Shown here in pieces: positions 1 to 5,893 of a stretch of 8,554 bases of DNA. The position numbers were made by a program, and so were the translations under genes. Each line of letters starts with the position of its first letter. Position 1 is the stretch's first letter. The notes beneath the pieces are model-generated. The model saw only the letters and a list, made by a program, of their open reading frames with translations, made no database searches and had not been told where the DNA came from. Where the stretch lies: contig CAMOMF010000098.1 of the NCBI GenBank assembly GCA_946619625.1, positions 1 through 8,554 on the forward strand, written 5' to 3'. Source of the stretch: an uncultured Bacteroidales bacterium (GTDB lineage: Bacteria > Bacteroidota > Bacteroidia > Bacteroidales > Paludibacteraceae).

Positions 1-629
1 GGCTCCGACATCTTTGTCAGCATGTAGGGCTCTACTGCCGATTTGTATGTACCCACTTTCACTACTTGCATCTCTACGCCCACTTTTTCAAGCAGTTTGG
101 TGAAAAACTCTATGTTTACGCCCAAACCGCTCCAAGTCAGCGAACCAATCTCGTTCACAAACACACTGTCGGCTGCCGTTGCTACGTAGTAGTTGGCTTG
201 ACCGTAATTGTCGGCGTAGGCAATTACAAATTTGCCGCTTTCACGGAAATCCAACAATGCCTCGCGCAGGGCTTGTGCTGTGGCATAACCCATCTGCATC
301 GAACCGCCATGCAGGTAGATTCCGTCTATCTTCGGATTTTCTTTCGCCTCGCGGATATTGGCAAGAATTTCATTCAGTCCAAATACGGTGTATTGCTCAT
401 TCTCCATGGCGGACATAAGTGCCGAGCGCATACGGTCGTTCTCGTCCTGATAATCTACGATACTACCGCGCAACTCCAACTCATACACCGAATGAGGCTT
501 GACCACCGTCGTTGGACTTGTTATCGCTGACAAACTGCCCAGCATCCCAAAGAAAATAAATAACTTGATTATTCCCCACAGGAACAAACCGCAAATGACG
601 GCAAGTGTAAATTTCAAAAACTGTTTCAT
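1..629 (-). CDS. sppA: Signal peptide peptidase SppA, N-terminal part (3' end outside window)
   Basis: The reading frame starts at the ATG at 627-629 and runs off the left edge after 209 complete codons. Residues about 5-29 form one hydrophobic segment (FTLAVICGLFLWGIIKLFIF), consistent with an N-terminal membrane anchor. The rest of the visible part matches the N-terminal domain of the long (67 kDa type) SppA proteins: IDGIYLHGG near residue 101, the YADNYGQANYYVATAAD stretch near 138, and VGTYKSAVEPY at 192-202. Lys196 in that last motif corresponds to the catalytic lysine of E. coli SppA (Lys209). The partner serine lies in the C-terminal half, beyond the window. The family is a serine/lysine-dyad membrane protease that degrades released signal peptides in the cell envelope. 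The gene has its own promoter about 90 bases upstream, so it need not be cotranscribed with the deacetylase gene upstream of it. Identification is firm; full length and integrity cannot be judged. Confidence 0.93.
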   Translation of the reverse strand, partial: MKQFLKFTLAVICGLFLWGIIKLFIFFGMLGSLSAITSPTTVVKPHSVYELELRGSIVDYQDENDRMRSALMSAMENEQYTVFGLNEILANIREAKENPKIDGIYLHGGSMQMGYATAQALREALLDFRESGKFVIAYADNYGQANYYVATAADSVFVNEIGSLTWSGLGVNIEFFTKLLEKVGVEMQVVKVGTYKSAVEPYMLTKMSE

Positions 630-719
630 ATCTGTATTATTTCTGTTTTTTCTTATTGTTGGATAGCGTTGCGGTGTGCGTCTGCCTCCAATGTTGTGCC
701 ACCGTTTTGTTTTGGACTG

Positions 720-750
720 CAAAGTTAATACTTTTTTTTGACATGAGCAA
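720..750 (-). promoter_or_regulatory. Bacteroides-type promoter for sppA
   Basis: On the minus strand a -7 box TAACTTTG (720-727) and a -33 TTG (748-750) are separated by exactly 20 bases that include a run of eight A. This matches the known Bacteroides consensus TTTG / TAnnTTTG. Transcription would begin near 713-715, giving a leader of roughly 85 bases. The leader contains a possible hairpin (CGGTG near 672-676 against CACCG near 701-705). The other three strong promoters in the window have the same 20-base spacing. Confidence 0.8.
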
Positions 751-830
751 GAAAAATGCAATATTTCTTCATTTTTCTTTTTTAGGGTACTTCTAAAAAA
801 TGTTATCCAATGAAAAAGACCAACTCTTTC

Positions 831-855
831 AGCAAAAATTGTTAAACATTTTGCT
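831..855. other. AT-rich inverted repeat between deacetylase and sppA
   Basis: AGCAAAA and TTTTGCT form a perfect 7-bp stem around an 11-base loop. It lies about 45 bases past the deacetylase stop and upstream of the sppA promoter, so it could help end the rnhB-deacetylase transcript. The stem is weak and no clean U-tract follows on the minus strand, so a terminator role is only a suggestion. Confidence 0.3.
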
Positions 856-856
856 T

Positions 857-900
857 ACGGCCTCCTTACCCTCTCCTTACCTTCTCCATACCCTTCTCTT
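857..900 (-). repeat. Four tandem 11-base purine-rich units starting at the deacetylase stop codon
   Basis: Read on the minus strand, the units are AAGAGAAGGGT, ATGGAGAAGGT, AAGGAGAGGGT and AAGGAGGCCGT. The first unit begins inside the TAA stop codon (899-901) of the deacetylase gene. All units are almost pure purine apart from a closing T or CCGT. I know of no function for it. Confidence 0.8.
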
Positions 901-1684
901 ATACTCCTCGTACGCCAATCATCGCCCGCTTCATCTGGTTCTTTACTTCCTGCGAACAATATTCCCAGAACCAGCGTGAGTACGTGTTCGACCAGCGTTG
1001 AGGATGAGTGGAAAGCAGTATGTGTTCCGGTAGGCGTCCCGATTGTGCCGCTTGAATGATGTCATTCGTCGTGTGGAAAACCAATCCACGCTCTTTCCAA
1101 CTCTCCTGCGAGTAGGGTATTTTATCCCGAATGGCAAACTTGTATCCGTCCCATCTTCTACCCGTGTCCGTCAGGTACAAGGTTTCACGGAAATCCACAT
1201 CCAAGTAGGGCTCGCAAATCACTCCCAAACTCTTATAGTCGAAGTAGTCCCACAGGTCGCGGTTGTCATATGCCGAGCGCGGGGAACCATGGGCACATAT
1301 CGTTTTGACAGGGTAGAACTGCCTGAAATACACCAACTTCTGTTGGAAATGCTCCCATGCTTCTTCGCAGTCTCCCTTCGCTAATGCCAAATCTTCGTAA
1401 TGATACCCCAATTCATGACCGGCTTTCACCACTCGCTGAATGCAGTCGGGACGATTGCTGGGCAGCACCGCACGGAAATAGTATGATGCGCGGATGCCCA
1501 TTGACTGCTCCAATTCTGCGATGATAGTTGCCGCTTCGGGACGTGCATCTACATCGTGTCTCAATATGCACACTTTTCCGGCAGTCTCACCGTTTGCGAA
1601 ATCTTCAAGTGTACTGAAGCGGTATCCGGCTATGCGAAGTGTGTTCAATAATTGTTTGTATTTCTCCGTTGTAAAGTCTCTCAT
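899..1684 (-). CDS. Polysaccharide deacetylase-like (NodB-homology) protein
   Basis: The product is 261 residues with no signal peptide or membrane segment, so it is probably cytoplasmic. It shows the hallmarks of the carbohydrate esterase 4 / NodB fold: RHDVDARPE at 42-50 (Asp44 and Asp46 in the usual metal/base motif), YYFRAV at 68-73, HELGYHYEDL at 90-99 (His90 and His95, the usual metal ligands), AHGSPRS at 131-137 and a late STHPQRW at 225-231 that matches the family's closing His motif. Family members hydrolyse N- or O-acetyl groups from polysaccharides or small sugar derivatives. The substrate here is unknown, and lack of export argues for an intracellular precursor rather than a finished wall polymer. 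The ATG at 1682-1684 overlaps the rnhB TGA stop (ATGA), implying cotranscription and probable translational coupling. A purine-rich 11-base array begins at its stop codon. The fold is well supported, the reaction is inferred. Confidence 0.82.
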   Translation of the reverse strand: MRDFTTEKYKQLLNTLRIAGYRFSTLEDFANGETAGKVCILRHDVDARPEAATIIAELEQSMGIRASYYFRAVLPSNRPDCIQRVVKAGHELGYHYEDLALAKGDCEEAWEHFQQKLVYFRQFYPVKTICAHGSPRSAYDNRDLWDYFDYKSLGVICEPYLDVDFRETLYLTDTGRRWDGYKFAIRDKIPYSQESWKERGLVFHTTNDIIQAAQSGRLPEHILLSTHPQRWSNTYSRWFWEYCSQEVKNQMKRAMIGVRGV

Positions 1685-2280
1685 GGATGCAATAAATTAA
1701 AGGTTTTTCTGTGGTATGGGGTAGGGCCGTACTGTTTTAATGCGGCATAGTGCGCTGCTGTCGGATACCCCTTGTTATTGTCCCAGCCGTAGTCTGGATA
1801 TTCTTCGTGCAGGCGCAGCATATAATCGTCACGATACGTTTTGGCAAGGATACTTGCAGCCGCAATCGACATGTACGTGGCATCGCCGTGTACCACCGTG
1901 TCTGCCGCTATCGCCATCACCTCTCCTTCCGGAATGTATGGTTTCCAGCGGTTACCGTCTATCAGTATATGTTGCGGACGGACAGTCAGTTTATCCAGTG
2001 CGCGCTGCATGGCAAGGATGGATGCGTTCAGTATATTCATATGGTCTATCTCTTCTGCCGTCACTTCCGCCACCCCCCATGACACCGACTCTTTTTCTAT
2101 TATCGGACGCAGGGCGCGGCGTTGATGGTCGGTCAATTGCTTCGAGTCGTTCAGTATTTCGTTGCTGAAATCGGCAGGCAGAATTACGGCGGCGGCAAAC
2201 ACGCTGCCCGCCAGCGGACCGCGACCCGCTTCGTCGCATCCCGCCTCCATAATTCCTGATATCATATATGGTCTCAACAT
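1681..2280 (-). CDS. rnhB: Ribonuclease HII
   Basis: The product is 199 residues, the usual length for bacterial RNase HII. The acidic active-site set is present: Asp16 and Glu17 in CDEAGRGPLAG, Asp108 in ILIDGN, and Asp151 in ASILAKTYRD. LNDSKQLT (43-50) and GYPTAAHY (171-178) are further family signatures. The enzyme cuts the RNA strand of RNA-DNA hybrids, notably at single misincorporated ribonucleotides. I kept the first ATG (2278-2280), but Met6 or Met11 would also leave the active site intact because the conserved fold begins at about residue 11. No TAnnTTTG box is visible on the minus strand in the 124 bases back to tamL, so it is probably transcribed with tamL through the repeat array that separates them. 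Its TGA overlaps the deacetylase ATG by four bases. Confidence 0.95.
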   Translation of the reverse strand: MLRPYMISGIMEAGCDEAGRGPLAGSVFAAAVILPADFSNEILNDSKQLTDHQRRALRPIIEKESVSWGVAEVTAEEIDHMNILNASILAMQRALDKLTVRPQHILIDGNRWKPYIPEGEVMAIAADTVVHGDATYMSIAAASILAKTYRDDYMLRLHEEYPDYGWDNNKGYPTAAHYAALKQYGPTPYHRKTFNLLHP

Positions 2281-2288
2281 CTCTTAAT

Positions 2289-2387
2289 ACATTTGCCTGT
2301 TACTTCTCATTACATTTGTCTGCACTCCTGCACTCCTGCACTCCTGCACATTTGTCTGCACTCCTGCACTCCTGCACTCCTGAACTC
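2289..2387 (-). repeat. Composite tandem array (8-base GCAGGAGT units plus 11-base spacer words) between tamL and rnhB
   Basis: On the minus strand 8-base GCAGGAGT units recur in two blocks (2320-2349 and 2356-2387, the outermost copy with a T for the G). The blocks are separated and bounded by an 11-base word CAGACAAATGT at 2348-2358 and 2312-2322, with a variant CAGGCAAATGT at 2289-2299. The array begins about 18 bases past the tamL stop. The same composite lies directly after thrS at 5811-5893. In all three frames the 8-base unit reads as the octapeptide cycle QECRSAGV. Confidence 0.9.
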
Positions 2388-2404
2388 CTGTTACTCCTTC
2401 CCTC

Positions 2405-4636
2405 CTAAAACGGATACCCGATTGCAAAGTGCACCGCCACATCGTCCTTCCAGTTGATGCCATTCTTTGCCGTTCGCCATGGCTTCGAGTCAAAATAGAT
2501 TCGGCTCGGGTCGTATAGTTTTACGCCAAAGTCCACACGGAACACAAAGAACGAGAAATCCAAACGTATGCCCGCACCGTAACTCCAAGCAATCTCTTTG
2601 TAGAAATCTTTGCTGATAGCACCGTGAGGCTGCGAATCGTAGTCCCGGATTGTCCATATATTGCCGGCATCGGTAAAGGCGGCTAACTCGAAGATGGACC
2701 ACACTTTCCACCTGTATTCCAGACTCATTTCCATCTTGATATCACCCACTTGGTTGTTGTAGTCGCGGTTGTCCGTCGCATGATACGCACCCGGACCCAA
2801 GGAACGGATAGACCATCCGCGAACGGAGTTGGCACCGCCTGCAAAGTACCGTTTCTCAAAAGGCATGACATCGGCATTGCCGTAGGGCACCGCTACCCCG
2901 AAGGCTGCATGATATACGATGCGGTGTCTCTCGTTGATGATATTGTGCCACGACAACGAGAAGTCCCCTTTCGCATACTGTGCAAAACGTACTTTGAATA
3001 ATTGGTAGTAGGAATCTTCGTCAGGCTTGACACCTGCCAGTTTCATTATCCCCTGCAGAGTGTTGCCTGCCGTTTCTACATTATACGTCATGGTCACGTA
3101 CGACCGAAGCGGCTGGTTTTTGTTGAACGATGAATACGAACCCGAATAACCCAAACCTAATATCAGGTGGTCCTCAAACGAATGACGAAGTGCGTTGTTC
3201 TTGTTTAGAAAATAACTCCTGAACGAGTCACTAATCCATGGCAAATATACATAACTGATATTCACTAAACTGAAGTTGTGTTGCCATTTGCTTTGGTGAG
3301 GACGCAGATTGTATGCCACACCCGCTGTTGCTATGGTTCTGGTGAACTCGTCCGGACGGTTCTGGAACTGGTAACTTACCGACACTTTCGGCGCTTTGGG
3401 AAACGCCAGTGAGGCTTCTGTCTTCACCTCGAAAATATCACTCGAACGGTTGCGCCATTCGTACGCCACATTGCCGTTGATGTGCAGTTCCTCTGCGCCG
3501 CGGAACAAATTCTTGTTCGTGTATCCTGCACCGCCGGCTATCCCCCAGTCGCCTGCCGAGAACGTTCCTTCCGCCTCCACACTCACGCTGTTCAGCTTCG
3601 AACGACTGATTACTATATTGCAGTCCAGTGTGTTCGCTCCTGTCTGTTCAAATGAGATGTCTGTGTATTTGATAGGACCCAATCCCGTCAACTCCGAGTA
3701 GGTACGCTCTACCATCTCTTGGTCATATTTCTTGCCGGGGATAATCTTGCACATCCGTTCCAACGTGCTGTTACGGATTAGCCGGTTGCCCACATATGAG
3801 AACCGGTAGCCCCCCTCGTCTTCTGTGTAAATAGGCTGGTCAGGCTTTTGATCCGCTGAGGGCAAAAAGTCGGTATAGAAGTTCACGTGCTCCACTATAA
3901 ACTGACGGAAAACAATGCTCCACAGACTGTCCGCATTCTCTGTGTCATATTCTCTCAGCCGCAATTGCACACTCACCGTATGGTTGCCGTAGGCGGAGTC
4001 CGCCTCGTAGAAAAGTAGGTCTTTCTCAAAATAGTAGTAACCGTTCCTTCGCATGGCGGTAGTGATTCGTGCACGCTCTTCATCCAGTGTATTGGCGTTG
4101 TACTGTTCTCCCTCTTTTGGCAGACGGTCACCCGACGTGGCAATCTTCTTCAGGTCACTTTGCCACAAATGCACATCATACGACTGAAGTATGTACGGCT
4201 CCCTTCCTGTTACGTTGTATGTCAGGTTCAGTTTGCGGTTCTTCACTATCATAGTGGTGTCCACCAAGGCGTTGAAATATCCCATGTTCTGCATGGCGCG
4301 CGTCAAGTACTGAACGCTGTTGTCCGCAGCAAACGGGTCAAACACCTCAGGCGCCTCACCCATCTTCTTCAGCGTGCGGTTAATCCATTTGGTCGAATCC
4401 TTGCCTGCCAAATCATACACATGCAACTGCAATTTCCAGAAACCGAAAATCTCCGAGTTCTGTTTCTGCTGAACATACCTCTTCAGGTTGTCCGTCTTCA
4501 CCTCCTTGCGGTCTAATACTTGTACACTCACTTTGTTCAGGAGCATTTTGTCCTCCGGAACAAATTTTAACGTGTTACATGACGCTATCAGCACCATAAA
4601 ACACGCAAAAAATACTATATGTGCACACTCCCGCAT
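2405..4636 (-). CDS. tamL: TamL-type outer-membrane assembly lipoprotein (Omp85/BamA-TamA superfamily)
   Basis: The product is 743 residues. I chose the ATG at 4634-4636, not the in-frame one at 4679-4681, because the latter lies inside the promoter and because the chosen start gives a proper lipoprotein signal: a hydrophobic stretch followed by VLIASC, with Cys20 as the predicted lipid-bearing residue. Residues about 30-345 form the periplasmic part and look like about three POTRA-type modules (boundaries approximate). From about 350 the sequence alternates like a transmembrane beta barrel. FAGGANSVRGW, with VRGW at 605-608, is the conserved loop-6 motif of Omp85 proteins, and the chain ends in aromatic GYPF as outer-membrane barrels do. 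TamL proteins are the lipid-anchored TamA relatives of Bacteroidota; a role with TamB-like partners in outer-membrane biogenesis is inferred from the family, and no tamB is in the window. It probably leads the tamL-rnhB-deacetylase unit. Confidence 0.9.
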   Translation of the reverse strand: MRECAHIVFFACFMVLIASCNTLKFVPEDKMLLNKVSVQVLDRKEVKTDNLKRYVQQKQNSEIFGFWKLQLHVYDLAGKDSTKWINRTLKKMGEAPEVFDPFAADNSVQYLTRAMQNMGYFNALVDTTMIVKNRKLNLTYNVTGREPYILQSYDVHLWQSDLKKIATSGDRLPKEGEQYNANTLDEERARITTAMRRNGYYYFEKDLLFYEADSAYGNHTVSVQLRLREYDTENADSLWSIVFRQFIVEHVNFYTDFLPSADQKPDQPIYTEDEGGYRFSYVGNRLIRNSTLERMCKIIPGKKYDQEMVERTYSELTGLGPIKYTDISFEQTGANTLDCNIVISRSKLNSVSVEAEGTFSAGDWGIAGGAGYTNKNLFRGAEELHINGNVAYEWRNRSSDIFEVKTEASLAFPKAPKVSVSYQFQNRPDEFTRTIATAGVAYNLRPHQSKWQHNFSLVNISYVYLPWISDSFRSYFLNKNNALRHSFEDHLILGLGYSGSYSSFNKNQPLRSYVTMTYNVETAGNTLQGIMKLAGVKPDEDSYYQLFKVRFAQYAKGDFSLSWHNIINERHRIVYHAAFGVAVPYGNADVMPFEKRYFAGGANSVRGWSIRSLGPGAYHATDNRDYNNQVGDIKMEMSLEYRWKVWSIFELAAFTDAGNIWTIRDYDSQPHGAISKDFYKEIAWSYGAGIRLDFSFFVFRVDFGVKLYDPSRIYFDSKPWRTAKNGINWKDDVAVHFAIGYPF

Positions 4637-4650
4637 AATAATAAAGTGTG

Positions 4651-4682
4651 CAAAGATACACTTTTTTTTGCATATATGCAAA
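4651..4682 (-). promoter_or_regulatory. Promoter for tamL (minus strand of a divergent pair)
   Basis: On the minus strand the -7 box is TATCTTTG (4651-4658) and the -33 box is TTTG (4679-4682), with 20 bases between TTG and the -7 box. The expected start near 4645 lies only about 8-10 bases before the tamL ATG at 4636, so the mRNA would be almost leaderless. Its -33 box forms one half of a 16-bp palindrome that also holds the -33 box of the opposite promoter. Confidence 0.78.
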
Positions 4683-4698
4683 TTTTTGTGTAACTTTG
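4667..4698 (+). promoter_or_regulatory. Promoter for the RNA methyltransferase gene (plus strand of a divergent pair)
   Basis: The -33 TTTG is at 4667-4670 and the -7 TAACTTTG at 4691-4698, again with a 20-base spacer. Transcription should start near 4703-4705, only about 8 bases before ATG 4712 or 14 before ATG 4718. The spacer overlaps the -33 region of the tamL promoter, so the two polymerases could not easily bind at the same time. Confidence 0.8.
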
Positions 4699-4711
4699 CA
4701 GCGTTTTTTTG

Positions 4712-5467
4712 ATGAATATGGAAAAAATTACGAAAAATCAGGTCAAATTAGTCCGTTCTCTTGCGCGAAAAAAGGAGCGCGACCAACTGGGACTCTTTGT
4801 CGCCGAAGGCGAAAAATGTGTCAGCGAACTCATGAAGACTTTCCGCTTGGTACTCCGTGCAGATGCTACCAACGCCACTTCACTCGAACTCGAACAGATG
4901 TCTTCCTTGCGGACACCGCAGGGGGTTGTTGCTGTTTTCCGCCAACCCGAACCCATGCCCCTCAACCTGCCCGAACTGGCGGAAAAAGAACTCGTTCTCA
5001 TGCTCGATGGAGTACAGGACCCGGGCAATCTCGGCACCATCATTCGTACCGCCGATTGGTTTGGCGTTCACCATATTGTATGCAGTCACGAAACGGCGGA
5101 TTGTTGGAGCCCCAAAGTGGTTCAGGCTACAATGGGTGCCCTCGCTCGCGTACATGTACATTACACCGACCTCCTCGCTGACCTCTCGCACCTCTCTAAC
5201 CTCTCTAACCTCTCTAACCCTTCGTTCATCCCTATTTACGGCACTCTTCTTGATGGTCGTAACCTATACGCAAAAAACGCTCTGCCCCAAAAACATCACG
5301 GTATCATCATTATGGGAAACGAGGGTAATGGCATTTCTTCCGCACTTCGTCCCCTTGTCACGCACCCGCTTTTCATCCCTCCTTATCCCACAGGCGCCGA
5401 AACGTCCGAGTCGCTCAATGTCAGTATCGCTACTGCCATCATCCTCGCCGAGTTCCGCCGCTCTTAA
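4712..5467 (+). CDS. SpoU/TrmH-family RNA 2'-O-methyltransferase
   Basis: The product is 251 residues. An N-terminal substrate-binding region (about 5-80, with LGLFVAEGEKCVSEL) precedes a SPOUT methyltransferase domain with all three SpoU motifs: motif 1 LDGVQDPGNLGTIIRTADWFG (99-118, Asn106 and Arg112), motif 2 IIMGNEGNGIS (199-209) and motif 3 IPPYPTGAE then SESLNVSIATAIILAEF (223-248). These form the deep-knot S-adenosylmethionine site, and members methylate ribose 2'-hydroxyls in rRNA or tRNA. The target (tRNA or 23S rRNA) cannot be settled from sequence. The start could be ATG 4712 or ATG 4718: the promoter leaves a very short leader either way, and an in-frame TTG at 4709 is less likely. 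An unusual LSHLSNLSNLSN run (159-169) lies in the linker between motifs 1 and 2 and is encoded by a 9-base tandem repeat. The gene is divergent from tamL. Confidence 0.92.
   Translation: MNMEKITKNQVKLVRSLARKKERDQLGLFVAEGEKCVSELMKTFRLVLRADATNATSLELEQMSSLRTPQGVVAVFRQPEPMPLNLPELAEKELVLMLDGVQDPGNLGTIIRTADWFGVHHIVCSHETADCWSPKVVQATMGALARVHVHYTDLLADLSHLSNLSNLSNPSFIPIYGTLLDGRNLYAKNALPQKHHGIIIMGNEGNGISSALRPLVTHPLFIPPYPTGAETSESLNVSIATAIILAEFRRS
5183..5218 (+). repeat. In-frame 9-base tandem repeat inside the methyltransferase gene
   Basis: There are four units: CTCTCGCAC followed by three identical CTCTCTAAC. They encode LSH-LSN-LSN-LSN in the linker between SpoU motifs 1 and 2. The last three copies are identical at the DNA level, including synonymous positions, which suggests recent expansion by slippage. 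Confidence 0.9.
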
Positions 5468-5681
5468 AAACCTTCTCGCCATAAATCTCCCCTTCTGGGA
5501 AGGTTTGGAGGGTCATCTCTACGATTCTCGCTTTCCCGCCGAAGTATATAGTATTGGCGGGCTCGCAGGGTAGGGTGCTTAGCGGGATAACGCTCCGCAC
5601 TGCCCCCTCCTCTGATACATCAACGACAACCCCTTTCATGAGGTTGCCGTCGATTTCTATTTCTGCACAAAGTATTTTCAA
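5439..5681 (-). CDS. Small hypothetical protein, convergent with the methyltransferase gene
   Basis: This is an 80-residue frame that I do not recognise. The sequence (MKILCAEIEIDGNLMKGVVV..., later TIYFGGKARIVEM) looks like a compact beta-rich fold, loosely like the small N-terminal beta domain of amidohydrolases, but no catalytic motif follows. The first usable start is TTG at 5679-5681. An in-frame TGA lies a few codons further upstream, and the first ATG would remove 14 residues. No promoter box is visible ahead of it, so it may depend on thrS transcription through the repeat region. Its last 29 bases overlap the 3' end of the methyltransferase gene tail to tail, although that segment (KSGGTRRG) could be a non-conserved tail. 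It may be a real conserved small protein, the remnant of a longer gene, or a chance frame. Confidence 0.45.
   Translation of the reverse strand: MKILCAEIEIDGNLMKGVVVDVSEEGAVRSVIPLSTLPCEPANTIYFGGKARIVEMTLQTFPEGEIYGEKVFKSGGTRRG
5468..5506 (+). terminator. Possible hairpin terminator after the methyltransferase gene
   Basis: Immediately after the stop codon, AAACCTTC (5468-5475) can pair with GAAGGTTT (5499-5506). Alternatively CCTTC (5491-5495) pairs with GAAGG (5499-5503) around a TGG loop, followed by TTT. Either hairpin is moderate and the U-tract is short. It lies inside the convergent small reading frame, so coding sequence may explain it. Confidence 0.28.
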
Positions 5682-5810
5682 CTTTCCGCTTCTTTTTCGT
5701 ACTACGATGCCAATCGTTCAGAGCGCAGCTTAGATAAACTCCTTTTGCTCCCTCTCAGCAGTCTGTAAATTTCTTTTCCTGCGCTTCGCAACGGACGATC
5801 TGCTTCGCTG
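5682..5810. other. Intergenic stretch with a dispersed-repeat-like motif (5773-5803)
   Basis: No convincing gene lies here. The segment at 5773-5803 (core TGCGCTTCGC, then CGGACGATC) matches 8028-8057 upstream of thrS at about 24 of 30 aligned positions with one gap. A separate 19-base word (CTCAGCAGTCTGTAAATTT at 5754-5772) recurs with two changes at 5837-5855. Both copies of the first motif contain a short GCG/CGC hairpin. The similarity suggests a diverged, genome-dispersed repeat. Confidence 0.5.
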
Positions 5811-5893
5811 TTGTCTGCAACTCCTGCACTCCTGCACTCAGCAGTTTGTACATTTGTCTGAACTCCTGCACTCCTGCACTCCTGCACTCCTGA
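5811..5893 (-). repeat. Composite GCAGGAGT tandem array directly after the thrS stop codon
   Basis: On the minus strand four copies of the 8-base unit (the last ending in TT) start within about three bases of the thrS TGA. They are followed by CAGACAAATGT (5850-5860), then a linker with CTGCTGAG and two more units. The unit sequence, the spacer word and the polarity are the same as in the array after tamL. Confidence 0.9.

Noticed and set aside
66..530. 154-codon plus-strand frame over the left edge
   Set aside because: It is the antisense shadow of sppA, whose catalytic-lysine motif and membrane anchor are clear on the other strand.
2286..2319. Plus-strand TAnnTTTG boxes (TACATTTG) in the array after tamL
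   Set aside because: They match the -7 consensus only because the repeat word contains ACATTTG; no gene lies downstream on that strand and no paired -33 box was evident.
2312..2387. CRISPR array
   Set aside because: Units are 8 bases with almost no unique spacer sequence, and no cas genes are present; this is a simple tandem repeat.
2284..2493. Open frame on the minus strand rich in QECRSAGV and QTNV repeats
   Set aside because: It is an out-of-frame reading of the tamL 3' end plus the GCAGGAGT array; the 8-base period keeps all frames open, so length is not evidence of coding.
4637..4681. Longer N-terminus for TamL starting at the ATG at 4679-4681
   Set aside because: That ATG lies within the -33 box of the gene's own promoter and would bury the lipoprotein signal behind 15 extra residues.
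5702..5887. 61-codon frame on the minus strand starting with GTG in the array after thrS
   Set aside because: It begins inside the tandem repeat three codons past the thrS stop and has no ribosome-binding site of its own; the non-repeat half looks like dispersed-repeat DNA.
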